Of a stretch of DNA of 64,000 nucleotides, positions 37,601 through 48,800 are shown in pieces; position 1 is the stretch's first letter, and each line of letters begins with the position of its first letter. Made by a program: the position numbers and the translations under genes. Origin of the DNA: Syngnathus acus (lineage: Eukaryota > Chordata > Actinopteri > Syngnathiformes > Syngnathidae); contig NC_051103.1 in the NCBI RefSeq assembly GCF_901709675.1, forward strand, positions 6,433,501-6,497,500, written 5' to 3'. The notes beneath the pieces are model-generated. The model saw only the letters and a program-made list of their open reading frames with translations, did not search any database and was not told the origin of the DNA.

Positions 37601-40600
37601 TCCGCTTTAACGTCTGACCCAGTTGGACAACCTCAACGGAGAAGCAACTCGAGAAGGAGTGCATACTGTCTCATGGTCTTAGTTTGCACATTTGACAGAA
37701 TACAGTAAGAGCGACCCTTACGAGGCATCGCTTGGTTGATTCGAAAGAAATCTAGGTCAACAAACAATCTGGCCAAAAGTGATCCGAAACCGCCTCGATC
37801 GGATCAGGTCTCATCGGATTTGAGTCCGGGTATCCACCCTTTGGTGTGGAACATCTGGACATCCCACGACGGTGAAAAGAGCAGTTATGGACCCATTGGC
37901 TGTTTGTTTACTTTCAAATTTTGCATTGCAGAAGATGCAGCAAACCTCCCGGTCAATGGAAAAGCATCCAAACATGCGCCCGTTCCACAGAAGAGCCTTC
38001 CTAATCTGCCGCCGCCCAGAACGGTAAGTGACTACACCCTGTCAAACAGTTTTGTGACTGAAACGGTTCTGGAATTGGAGTCTCAGTAACAACAGTCTTC
38101 GTGTATCCCAGTTCCAAAAAAAGGTTAGACCTCCAGCATATCCTCTACCGGTGGTTCCGTTCTGTCTTTCAAAGGCATTTCCTTTTGCTTCCCTTGTGCA
38201 TTCACCTGGGGGAAGTCCGGTCCTGTCTTAGGAAGCCTAAGTAAACACGTCCATAACGATCCGCCCTTTGGAAAACCCTTCATCTGCCTTCGAGGCTTCC
38301 ATTCCTGCGCGTCGATGGCGTACTCCAGCGTTAGCATCCGTTTCACCGTGAGGGCCGAGTCCCCTTTTACGGCGGCGGTGAACAGCGCCCCCTTGCTGTT
38401 GATGTAGTGTCCCGGCATGGCTGTCCACTGGGCTGTGGTGAGGTTGTAGCAGTCTATGAGACAGCGGAGAAAGTCGTCGCAGGGCCCGTTGCGCATCACG
38501 TACAAGTTGTCCCTGTGGGCCACCATGCAGTGGCCGTAACTCTGAGGTCTGATCAAGGTGGTGGTGAGCTTCCACTCGTCATCGAGCGCCGCGTACTCGT
38601 AAATATCCGTGGTATCGGGAGGCTTCCAGAAGCAAACAAACATCCGACGCCTGGCCACGGCGCAGGCGGCCGACGCTACCGGCCTCGGAGCTTGTCGTAT
38701 GAACGTCCACTCAGCTTTTTGAGGGTCATAACGTTCTGCTGCGGCAATGTTCTTTTTCTGGTACTCTCCTCCGACGGCATAGAGTCGTCCCTCGTGCCCC
38801 AGCAAGGTGAAATCATGTCTGGGTCTCTGAGGTCCTGGAAGAGAGGTCCAAAGCCCTGACTCGGGGTCAAAGCAGAAGGCGGCGTCGACGGTTTCTTTGT
38901 TATAACCGTAAACTCCCCCGACGATGTACAGGCGGTTGTCCAGCACGGCCACGCCACACAAGGACGTACTGCAGATGGTCGGGAGATGCGTAAGATGCTT
39001 CCACTCTTCTTCTTTCTCGTCGAGGTAGCACACGACCCGGAAGGTGTCGTGGAGCAGCTCCGTGGAAGGGGTATGGGTACCGATTGCGACGTAAGACACG
39101 GGGGATAAGGACTGAGAATACCGCAGCAGCTCTTCAGGAAGCGTCGCCTCCGCCGTTTCCCTCAGGTCTTCGAATGCATCGCAGAGGAAAAGAGCGGCGC
39201 TATGAAAGAGTTTCTCCAGACCAAAGATGTGGGCGGCCTGGTAGAGCAGGAGGCAGGTATCCGAATCCACGATATCGCAAAGATGCCGAGTTAAAGTTGG
39301 CACCTGCAGGAAGGCGGCGCACTCCACGGCGTCAACCAGCTCGTCCGGATCGGCCAGGGTGGGAATCTCCCCTTTGCAGACGGCGAGAGCGATGAGAAAG
39401 CCTCTTGCGTGCAGCCCTCCTTTAAGGTGGAGCTCCTCTTGTTTACTTTCCAGCATGCCCGACTGAAAGAGCGCCCGGAAGTAGTTGCTGTGCCTCGCTA
39501 GGAAGGCCCTCTCCAAAACGAACCAGCTGTCTTCCACCTTCACCCTCACTCGACCCGTCAGATCAAGGGTCGCATTCTTCTCTCGACTGGATGATGCCAA
39601 ACCCTCGGGCATGTCCATAATCTCGCTGAAACGGGTCTTTGTTTCTCACAACGGACACCGTGTCACTCCGGTTGAAATGTATCCATCTCTCCACGACACG
39701 TGACTGGTAAACAAACGTTTGAAGAGTTCCATTGGGTCGACTCTGCACGGTCTGAAAATAGAGTTGGGCTATAGATAGCGACCGTGGCGCTTTGGTGGCG
39801 ACACGCCAGGGGGGAATGAAAGCAGACGTCCGCAGAGGGCTGCACTCAGGTGAGTAGTTTTGATTGGCTAGGTCAGGATTTTATTAGCTGCCCCTTCTCT
39901 ACACGTATGTAGACTCAAATTTGAAAGCAATTCTTTCATTGGTCATAAAATAAAATACCTTAATATTTTGGTCTGGTTTTATTTTTTTTTAATTAAATAT
40001 TCTCATTGACTGGCAAACAGTTAATGAGAATATTTAATTTCATTGAACCTGATTTTAAAAAAAAAAAAAAAAAAAAGCAAATGTTAGAAAATTCTTCTGG
40101 TCTAGTTTTATTTTTTTCAAATTAAATATTCTCATTGACTGGCAAAGAGTCAATGAGAATATTTAATTTCATTGAACCAGATTTTTATTTTTTTTTAAAA
40201 AGCAAATGTTAGAAAATTCTTCCAAAACACGCTCCTAGATTTGGAGTGTTTTTGCTTCAGCAGATTCTTGGCATGGGAACCGGGGATTTTCCATGTTGCT
40301 GGGCCTTTGCGTATTTTTTTCTGAGCCCCTCCGCCACACCCCGATCACTCTCCCCCGCTGCTTGCTTTTGTTACTTTGGCTGGAGCCAGTCGCTGACTAT
40401 GTCAAATGAAACGCCAGGGCTGAAGTGAAAGCATCTTCGCATGCTGTCAATGTCTTGGAATATAGGGTGAAGGGGGCGTGGCAGGAGGCCGCCTTGTTTT
40501 AATTCATAACAGATGCTTTGACTCCTGCCTGATTTACAGTAGAAACAAACCCAGCAGATATTTTTATAAGTTCCTGTCAGGTCAAATGTGAAAATCTCCA

Positions 40601-43600
40601 ATTTGAAGTGACGGTAAAACTTTAGCGGCGGCTTCATTGTGTACATTGCTATGTATGTTTTATGACCATATTTTTTTTTCGACATTAAAATACATTTGGA
40701 GCATCAAGTTTGTAAACGCTTCCTACTTTTGCACTAACCTCCCTCCCTCGGGCTCCTCTCCTCATCTGCTCCGTCTCGAATTTCTGTGATCTTGCCGCGG
40801 AATGTACGTGCCTTGGGAGGGAGGCTGAGAAAGTGGAAGATTTAACATCAGACGTTTGATCAGAATCAGCAAAAAAAAATAAATCCTTCTTCGTTGAACT
40901 CGCAGAATTCTGCCAAGTTTACTTTGCCCAAGCCACCTGATTTGTTCCGGTGCTCGATGGAATAGTTGAAATACCTTTTGGTGTGTAGATCATCGAAGTA
41001 CTTTGCTTTAATCTTCAGGCGGCTTTTCAGTAATGTCATTGGATCCCACCCACCATCTCTTTTGGACCTATCGTCAATATAAAAAGCGAGTTTCAAATGT
41101 CTAAAACATATAATGTTTGTCTTCTGATCCATCAGAGCGCGGTGACTCGAGAACCTTTTCCCCTACCGCTCGTCCAGACGGCGACCTGCTCAGATGCTTC
41201 CGAGAGTTACTACGAGGAGGCTCAGCCTTATGAAGAAACTGTCAATGGTAACGGTCAGCGATAGCTACCCGTTTGTCTTTCCGACTTACCGCGTAGTCAT
41301 CGCCGCGTCGCTCTCGGCTTCACTAGACGACGGCGAGGCCGTCAGCAGCTCGTACGAGTCCTACGACGAGGACGAAGCGGCCACCAGGGGGAAGTCGCTG
41401 TCGGCGCAGCACCAGTGGCCGTCGGCCGAGGCCTCCATCGAGTTGATGAAAGATGCCCGCATTTGTGCCTTCCTGTGGAGGAAAAAGTGGCTGGGCCAGT
41501 GGGCCAAGCAACTGTGCGTCATCAAGGAGCACCGACTTCTGGTAATTCCATCCCGATTTAAATCGGACGCTTGAATTTGAGAAGTGAAATGTACCGGTTG
41601 TTGCTTTCAGTGCTACAAGAGCTCCAAGGAGCAGACGCCCCTGTTGGACGTGAGCCTGCTGGGCTGCAGCGTCACCTACAAGGAGAAGCAGCTCAAGAGG
41701 AAGGAGCACAAGCTGAAGATCACCCCCGTGGGCGGCGAGGCCATCGTGCTGGGGCTGCAGAGCAAGGAGCAGACGGAGCAGTGGCTCAAGGTGAGCTTTT
41801 GCTCTCAACAAGTTGCTGGATTTGAGGGAAAACAAATGTTTCGCTCACCAGGTGATCCAGGAGATCAGTCCCAAACCGGTTGAGAACGGCGACTTGCAGC
41901 ATCCTGTCTCTGACTCGCCAAGGCTCATTTGCACTAAGGTGAGAAATATGAAATGAGAAGATTTCTTCCACTCAAAACTTACGCTGAGGTTTCGACAGGG
42001 GGAGGTCGGCGAGCGACACTCGGCGGCTTCGGAAAGCGGCAGCAGCACCGACGGCCACGCCGAGACGCCCGAGAGGGATGGTAAGCTTTCGGGCTAAAAT
42101 GTAAACAAAAGCAAGTGCGGCTGCTGAGCGTCCTCGTCCACTTCCAGTGAAGAAAAAATACAGCGCAGGTTTGAAGTTCAGCAACCTGATGAACATCGGA
42201 AAGAAAAAAGTCTCGTCGTTGGAGAGCGCCGAGAAATGCGTGGAAACCTCCGGTGAGTTGGGCATAAATTTGGAGGTTCTGCTGCAAAACTCATTGGACC
42301 ATCTTCGGTCAGGCTACCTCAACGTGCTGGTGAACAGCCAGTGGCGGACGTGCTGGTGCCTGGTCAAGAACGGTCAGCTGCGGTTCTACCAGGACAAGAA
42401 TAAGAACAAAGTGAGCCAACCTGCCGTGAAGCTCGAGGGCTGCCAGGTTTGGCCGGACCCCAGCCCGGAACGCCTCTACTCCTTCCGGATCGATATGAGC
42501 GGCATGCAGCTGGCGACCCTGGAGGTACTTGGAACCGCTGTAAAAAAAAAAAAAGCAACTCAGTATGCTGGATAACTTGATAGATATTTGAGTGCTCACG
42601 TGGTTTGGGAAGTGGGCTCACTTGCGCTGAAAACAGGTCCAGGATGAAGAAAAATGTCTGGAGTGAAGAAAAAAAAAAAAAAAAAAGTCAGCATTTTTAT
42701 AAGACGCCGGGTGCATGGTTACATGAAGTAAACACTGTCCTCACTGGAGTAAGGGTGGTCCATGTGTGCGTGTCTGGTGGAGGGTGGGGATGTCGTGGGA
42801 TTTAGTCATGGAAAAAGCCCTCCAGTTTCTCCCTGCTGCATATTTGAGCATCAACAAAAGTCTCAGCTTCTTAGGACATATTTCGACAAGCATGAATCCC
42901 ACTTTTTGGCCACGCCTAAATCTTTAGGGAGGAAGAACCTAAATGCAAAATGTTTTCCAGGCCAAAACGTCAGCCGTCATGGGCCACTGGCTGGGCCTCT
43001 TACTGTCCCAGACGGGGAGCAAGACAGACCCGGAGGAGCTAACCTACGACTACGTCAACGCCGAGAGGATCACCAGTATCGTCAACGCAGCAAAGACTTC
43101 ATTTTAGTAGGACTAGACAAAAATATTGAACCCCAAAAACAAGTCGGCGTGCTAAGATTTCAAATGTTTCTTTGCGGCTCCAGCTTGATGCAGAGGGGCT
43201 TCTCCGAGCCAAACAACTACATCGACGCCCTGCCCTCCGCCCAGCAGAACCCGGATGAGCTGTATGACGACGTAGCCTCAATCGCTGATCCAGAGGTGTG
43301 TTGAGAAGAAAAACAAAAAAACCCCAGAAAATGTTACTTTTCTTTTTTTTTTCAGGATATTGTTGCTGGCTGTCTTCCACTGAGTGATGAAAAGGACATT
43401 GAAGAGCCCCGTGAAATGTCCGCAAAGGACGCACATAAGGACTTGGTGGCTCAAGAGGAGGAGCCTGAAAATCGGGTGTACCTCGACCTGGTGCCGGTGC
43501 GGTCTTTTCTGCATACGGTGGCAGGTGGTGGAAAGGAAAGATCAGGAGAATCCCCTGAGCCCTCAGAGGAACGCAAAGAGCCTTTGAAACTAAATGAGGT

Positions 43601-44972
43601 AACCTCGTAGGTCAAAGTAGCTGTTGTTTGATTTGATGTTAAAAGGCTGGCAAGAAACTCTGGCGCTTCCATTCCAGGTCAATCCAAACAACCCGGCAGA
43701 ACCCGACGCAGCATCTAATTTAAACGAGTCGGCCAAAACAGAGGAAGAGCATTGCACGACTCCCACCACTCCCACACAGCGGCAAGCTCCGCCAAATTCC
43801 AAAGCCCTGCCGCAAAGCCAGGAGCCCCCCAAGAGGACGCTGAGCTCCTCGGGGGTCCAGAAAACTTTGACTCTTCAAACAACCTCTGGCTTTCCTCTCA
43901 GTCCTCAACCACCCCGACCTAAAGCCTTCAGCACAGGTGAGGGGTGACGTAGCACTCTGGTTTTCCATCAAGGAAGGAACAAAAAACAAACTTGGTTGGC
44001 TCCCTCATGTGGTGAGCTGCCTCTCCTACATGGTCACAATTTTAGGAACACCTACCTACCATCAAAAATTCCTCCTTCAAACTAAAAGTATAGCATAAAA
44101 ACGATCACTTTGGAAAAAAAAAAAATAGTGGCAAAATGATTTTATATGCAGAGTAATAAAAAGTGCTGACTTGCGTTCTGGATGGGTTGCTGCTTTCCAG
44201 GTTGCTCCGGTGCCGTCGAGGGGAAGCTGGGCAAGAAACGCACCGAGGCGGACTTGGTGCGCTACAGCGACGAGCGCGAGCGACTGGAGCGAGAGCGCGA
44301 CGAGGTCAGGAGCAGCCTGGCCGGCCTCAAGAAGGAACGGAGGGAAACCAAAGAGGAGCTCAGCACCTGTCAAGGTAAATTATTGTCCAACTCTTTTGCC
44401 CCCCCCCAAAAAAAAATCTGCTTGCCTGAGCGGGCTCCTGCACGTTGGTTTCAGATGCCAAACAGCAAAGCTCACTGGAGGCTCGGCTGAAGCAGATCGA
44501 GGAGGCCAGTCGGGAAGCGGAGCGGAGGCGTGTGGAGGTGGAGCTACGGCTGATGGAAGTCAAGGAAAGCCTGAAGAAGGTGGAGGCCGGGCCCTTCACG
44601 CTGGGGACCACGCTGGACAGCAACCTTCCGGACACGTCCACGGTCAGCTGCCATCAACCTGAAGAAGTCGGTAAACACGAACAAAAGTTAGCTCACATTT
44701 TTTTGCTCGCCCTCAGATGAAAACGGTGACGCAGCCCCCGTCCTCGCCCTGTCAAGCATCCGGCGGTCCCGCCGGCGCCGATCCGGCATCTCCCGTCAAT
44801 TCAGCCAGCGCACTTAAGAACAGACCGGCGTCCATCATGGCCACTAAAGGCAAAGTGCTGCAGAAAGCCAAAGTGAGCCCGTGCAAGAATTTGTTGGAAT
44901 GACATCAGAATTTAGATTGAATTCAATCGTGCTTTGTCGTTACAGGAGTGGGAAAGGAAGTCCACCACTTAA
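31686..44972 (+). CDS. afap1l2: Actin filament-associated protein 1-like 2 / XB130 (complete, 19 exons, 866 aa)
   Basis: Cytoplasmic adaptor that links Src-family kinases to PI3K and actin. Exons: 31686-31701, 35777-35905, 37166-37231, 37932-38023, 41136-41247, 41327-41541, 41611-41790, 41852-41938, 41999-42080, 42148-42252, 42313-42524, 42961-43106, 43184-43295, 43356-43598, 43678-43936, 44201-44374, 44455-44642, 44717-44872, 44946-44972. Exon 1 encodes only MDKHK (human MERYK), giving [18 protein letters not shown]. Features: YIYM at residue 54 (a YxxM PI3K-p85 SH2 consensus, same position in human); [14 protein letters not shown]1 about 180-277 ([20 protein letters not shown]); PH2 about 362-455 ([15 protein letters not shown]); a proline-rich segment; coiled coil about 690-790; ending [11 protein letters not shown]. 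Human is 818 aa. The donor after residue 806 (gtcagc at 44643) is non-consensus, so that junction is the least certain. Intron 4 hosts an antisense gene. Confidence 0.95.
32697..32760 (-). mobile_element. LINE reverse-transcriptase scrap
   Basis: The minus strand encodes [17 protein letters not shown], the conserved RT motif of non-LTR retrotransposons, preceded directly by an in-frame stop. Only about 20 codons are recognisable. Antisense to afap1l2. Confidence 0.6.
32929..32954 (+). other. G-quadruplex-forming motif
   Basis: gggtgggacggggagggggc followed by gggggg: five G-runs of three or more separated by loops of one or two bases, the canonical intramolecular quadruplex pattern. Lies on the transcribed-sense strand of afap1l2 intron 1. 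Confidence 0.55.
35906..37931 (+). other. afap1l2 introns 2 and 3
   Basis: Introns either side of exon 37166-37231. Intron 3 carries a poly-A run (37309-37331) and a G-rich motif at 37494-37523 (runs ggtgggg, ggg, ggggggggg, gggg). No gene recognised. Confidence 0.7.
38125..39618 (-). CDS. kbtbd13-like: BTB-Kelch protein, KBTBD13-like (intronless, 497 aa)
   Basis: Probable substrate adaptor of a Cullin-3 ubiquitin ligase (family inference). A single uninterrupted exon opens [15 protein letters not shown] at an ATG with no longer in-frame alternative. N-terminal BTB/POZ about residues 18-125 ([37 protein letters not shown]), a short BACK-like link, then Kelch repeats from about 195 ([64 protein letters not shown]). 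The order, the intronless structure and motifs such as YVAIGTHTP and [14 protein letters not shown] resemble human KBTBD13 (458 aa, one exon), the muscle gene mutated in nemaline myopathy type 6, as I remember it. It lies entirely in intron 4 of afap1l2 on the opposite strand, 101 bp after exon 4. True orthologue versus extra paralogue cannot be settled from this window. Confidence 0.88.
   Translation of the reverse strand: MDMPEGLASSSREKNATLDLTGRVRVKVEDSWFVLERAFLARHSNYFRALFQSGMLESKQEELHLKGGLHARGFLIALAVCKGEIPTLADPDELVDAVECAAFLQVPTLTRHLCDIVDSDTCLLLYQAAHIFGLEKLFHSAALFLCDAFEDLRETAEATLPEELLRYSQSLSPVSYVAIGTHTPSTELLHDTFRVVCYLDEKEEEWKHLTHLPTICSTSLCGVAVLDNRLYIVGGVYGYNKETVDAAFCFDPESGLWTSLPGPQRPRHDFTLLGHEGRLYAVGGEYQKKNIAAAERYDPQKAEWTFIRQAPRPVASAACAVARRRMFVCFWKPPDTTDIYEYAALDDEWKLTTTLIRPQSYGHCMVAHRDNLYVMRNGPCDDFLRCLIDCYNLTTAQWTAMPGHYINSKGALFTAAVKGDSALTVKRMLTLEYAIDAQEWKPRRQMKGFPKGGSLWTCLLRLPKTGPDFPQVNAQGKQKEMPLKDRTEPPVEDMLEV
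39971..40228. repeat. Tandemly duplicated palindrome (about 129-bp unit, two copies)
   Basis: Two units start at 39971 and 40100 (gtctggttttatttt / gtctagttttatttt) and both end in agcaaatgttagaaaattct. Each contains an inverted repeat: in unit 2 the 22-bp arms at 40119-40140 and 40148-40169 are perfectly complementary around the loop ggcaaag; in unit 1 the arms (39991-40010 and 40021-40040) carry one mismatch. The units differ mainly in A/T run lengths. Confidence 0.85.
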
Positions 44973-45184
44973 AGCCCGATTGCCCTTGTACACTGAAAAG
45001 CGCCGTAAGTTTGAAAGCACGAACAGTCTTGAATTGGCTACGAGTCATCCTGGAGATTGTAGCTTGGATCGACATTTATGCTGGTAGCTAAATGTAAATA
45101 AGCACATCATTTATTCTGCCTTTGTTGGGGGGGGGGGGGGGGGGGGGTCCGTATTGCTAGCTAAAAAAACGCACTTTTTATTCA

Positions 45185-45190
45185 AATAAA
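45185..45190 (+). other. Candidate afap1l2 poly(A) signal (proximal)
   Basis: AATAAA about 215 bp after the afap1l2 stop, within cttttta-ttcaaataaatact. A second AATAAA follows at 45329-45334 (gagctaataaagc). Either could be used; inference only. Confidence 0.5.
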
Positions 45191-45680
45191 TACTGACCAA
45201 AAAATGTCACCAGTCTTTTTTTTTTTTGGTTTAAAAAAAAACAATGGCTGCAAATTTCAGATTTAGTTGTGAATTTACTCGCAAATATTTCTGTAAACAA
45301 TTTACGAAAATACACCTTCACATGAGCTAATAAAGCTATTTTTAACGCATAGTTGTTCAGTGTTTATTGCCAGACAAAATGTGACATTACGAGAAGTAGG
45401 AGAATGAATCAAGTCCTAAACGTACTTGAGGTCCTCGTAAGACGGCACCGAGACCAGGTTTTGTTACGAACCGGCCATCCGCAGCAGGCCGTCCGGTCAC
45501 GCGTCACCTGCAACAACAATTTAAGCAGTAGAAATTACAATAAGCAGAATTTTTTTTTCTCTACTTACCAGAGGTTTGTCAGAATCCACCCATACACACA
45601 CACACACTCCTCTTTCTACTTTTGCCTAAGTGGTTTAGTTTAAAATAACAGTCTACACTATGTGAACTTCCAAGTGAACT

Positions 45681-45686
45681 TTTATT
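45681..45686 (-). other. Candidate tdrd1 poly(A) signal
   Basis: Minus-strand AATAAA about 135 bp after the tdrd1 stop codon. A second minus-strand AATAAA lies at 45363-45368, which would make the tdrd1 3' UTR approach or overlap that of afap1l2. Confidence 0.45.
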
Positions 45687-45818
45687 TAAAACAAATGGAC
45701 CAACTGAACAACTGAGGGTAATAGCATAGCGCGCTAACTTAAGATAAGAGATGGTAAAAAACAGAAGAAACAAGATTGTCAGGATATTTGAACAGCATAA
45801 AAGAAGGTCAAAAGTGTT

Positions 45819-48800
45819 TTAAAGCTGCAAACGTTCGCTAAACTGCGTCAAAGAGGAGAAAAGCAGCTCCATCAATCTCTCCAAACGCTCCACCCTCAAC
45901 TCCAAACGCTGAATCTGCAGGAGAGAGAAAAAAAAAAAAAAGTTCTGAATATGTTGGCAAGTTCATTTTGATAAACACAACGAAAAGCAGACCTGTGGCT
46001 CCGCACTCGAGCAGCAATGTGCAGAGATCGGGGCATCTGGAAAAGACAAGGGTGGTCAAAGATTTTGTTCATATTTGCGAGTAAACTGAAAGCTCCACCC
46101 ACTTTTCTGGAGCTCGTCTGCCGAGTTTTGGATCTGCTGTGGGCTTTGGGCGGTCTCCTCGGGGCTTGCAGTTGCCTCCGCTGGTTTTTCCACCATCATT
46201 TCCACAGCAGGGGGCATTTCCGGCCGAGGAGTATCGCTTCTCTCCGTCTGCTCGGCCGAAGGACTTGGTGCGCTGTGAATTTTGGGGCGCGTCTGTGCCT
46301 CTGCGGGAATTTCGCCGGGATATCTGGCAAAGAGATTTGTGACCAGATCGACTGCGATGCTGCGGCCTTTGCACTGCAGCTCGACGCCGGAGCCCCGTTC
46401 TGTGATGGAGATGGTGCGCGCGGAGAGCTTCTGGCCTTCCACTTCCGAGCGGAACCACGAGATGGCTTCGCTGCTCCAATCACAATTGATGGGCTCCACG
46501 CCTGAAAGTAAACACACGTTTGAAGTTTGACACTCACTTCTGATTTGTGCGTGTGTACCCGAGAGGAAGCAGCGAATAGCCTGGAAGGGCAGCTGGAGGA
46601 GCGGAGGCGTGATGGAGCGAAGGTTCCTCCGTTCCACTTGCATGCTGTAACCGTAGTCCACAAAATCCACAGCCACCGTGTCGTCAGACTGAGCGTTGAC
46701 CATCGCACGGTACCAGTAGCCACCTGTGGAGCGCAAAAAACATGAGCCCGAACATGCCCAAAGAAAAGGCAACGTTCAGCATGTGGTTTGGTGGAAACAC
46801 CTGGAAACATGGCGCAGCAAGGCTCCCCCACTTTTGGTTTGAAATCCGTCTCATCCGCCTCACAATGTTGCTTTAGCTCAGCTTGGAGATCCATCAATCG
46901 CTGTGTGTCTAAACAATCAGAAAATATTTTTTTCCCAAACAGCACATTTGCGTGCATGTCCATCAGTCGACGTGCGTATACCAGCCGGGTTGTCAATGTG
47001 GCAGAAAAACTCTCCGGGGTTGTTGACGATAACTACCAACAGCGTCACTGACAGGTTGTCGGCGGGTAGCTGAACCGAGGACCACGACAAAGGCAGCGGC
47101 GCTGAGGGTGACGAGAAGAAGTCACAACCGTCTCTGTTTTTATTTCTCTCTTTTCATATCTGCGTTTGTCTTACCGGGTGGTTCTGCAGCAGCCCGTTCA
47201 CCATCGTCAGCCTTCACGGGAGCAAGCGAGGCGTACCCGGCGGAGACGAGCAGCTCGGCGATGTTGCACTGGACGTCGCTGGAGCAGTCGACCATGTCGA
47301 CCAGAGCTTTGCCCTTGTGCGACCCTTTAATCTCTACGTCCAGGATTCTGTTGGACGCCTTCCGCTGCAGGGCCAACAGGGCTTTCTCGGACCAGGTCTC
47401 GCCAATAGGCTGGATCCCTGCGAGGATCCGCGTGACGGATTTGGTCTGAGAACCACCGGGGCTTATCAAATAATTGAGATGGAGGCTCACCCGCCAGAGC
47501 GCAGGGAATGGCCTGCACGGGCAAGGCGAGCAGCGAAGAGCTTATGGGTCTCAAGCAGCTGATATGCACATCCTCAGAGTTGCCGTAGTCAATGTAGCCC
47601 ACGCAGATGCGCTCCTCCGACGTGTACGCCAGCACTTTGGCCCGGTACCACTGCTGGTCCACTACCACACCACCGCCAGGAGATTAGATTTCAGGTCACG
47701 GTGTCGTGTCTCGCATGAGTTTGGTACCTGAGAACTGGGCGCAGCAGACAGAGCCGGGCGCAGGTTGAAAGTTTTGGGATGCGGCTATCTGACTGCAATG
47801 CTGCCTCAAATTCAGCTGCAACTCTCGAATGTCACCTGCCGAGATAAAAAAAAATAAATAATTTAATCTCAGTCTCAAAATGTCAAAACTTGGGGCTTGG
47901 ATGAAATACTGACCGGCATTGTCCAACTTCTGCACAGTTATGTGATTGGGCGAGAAGAAGTGTGTCAACATGGCGGAGAAGGAGTCCCCCACGGCCTGCG
48001 TGAGGGGCTCGGGTGGCTGAGCCCACACGTTGTCGTCCTTCCCTTGAGATTGACGCTCGTTGGTTTCCATGGCGGCGCTCAAGATGGCGTCTGAGCGGGG
48101 GATACGGACACTGTCAACATCACCCTCGACCGGCGTGGTCAGTGGAAAGAGAAAAAAATGAATAGCCCACGGAGAGGCTTACTTGTATCTTCATCGGCTT
48201 TTTTGGCAAAACCACCATCGATGAGAACTGAGCTCAGACGTTTTCCTGAATGAAGACCTTCATGTCACCTTTCTGCCACACATTTTACGGTACGTACGCT
48301 CAGGTGCGGCACGCCGTACCCGTGGGAAGCTCGATGTCCACGGCTCGTGAGTGAACATTTGTCAGTGTTTCCACCAGCTGCACAGTCAGTATCTTGCCGG
48401 CCAGAAGCGCAGTGACGGCTGAGCAGCACTCGGCGGACCAGCTGCCATTCAGCGGTTCCACGCCGGCAACGCGACACTCCATTGCCTGAAGAAAATTGTT
48501 TGAAAAGTTTTATCAGCATCACAACACGTTTTTTTGTTCTTTTTCTGCACTCACGCAAGGATAAAACAGCTCCAGGTCAGCAGGCAGCGGCCTCATCCTC
48601 TCCACAGGGACGTCCTCCTCATTCCCAAAGTCTATGTAAAGCATGTTAGCCGATTTTTTGTCAGCCGCCAACTCCTGGACCAAGCCTCGGTACCACACCT
48701 AGCAAAACACGAGCAAAAGCATGAGCACAAAGGTTTTTGTTATTCTGCGCGCCGTCACTTCTTACCAGGTCGTCGGAGAACTGTGCAGCGCACACCTCTC

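Larger units (their letters stand above)
38024..41135 (+). other. afap1l2 intron 4 (host intron)
   Basis: A 3.1-kb intron carrying the antisense BTB-Kelch gene (38125-39618) and, upstream of that gene's start, a duplicated palindrome (39971-40228). The remaining part (40230-41135) shows no other feature. Confidence 0.75.
44973..45818. other. Convergent afap1l2/tdrd1 3' UTR region
   Basis: Only 846 bp separate the two stop codons. The interval holds a G run of about 21 at 45127-45147, poly(A) signals for both strands, and a minus-strand donor/acceptor pair around 45517-45569. VWA2, which lies between these genes in human, cannot fit. Confidence 0.75.

Noticed and set aside
38407-38859. 150-codon plus-strand open frame antisense to the BTB-Kelch gene
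   Set aside because: Shadow of the strongly coding minus-strand frame; no recognisable protein motif.
38125-39618. Hypothesis that the nested BTB-Kelch sequence is a processed pseudogene
   Set aside because: The frame is intact over 497 codons with conserved domain motifs throughout, and there is no poly-A tail at its 3' end; lack of introns is normal for KBTBD13.
46196-46996. 266-codon minus-strand open frame across tdrd1 exons 16-18
   Set aside because: Reads through two tdrd1 introns in the wrong frame; the Tudor residues are in the alternate frames joined by splicing.
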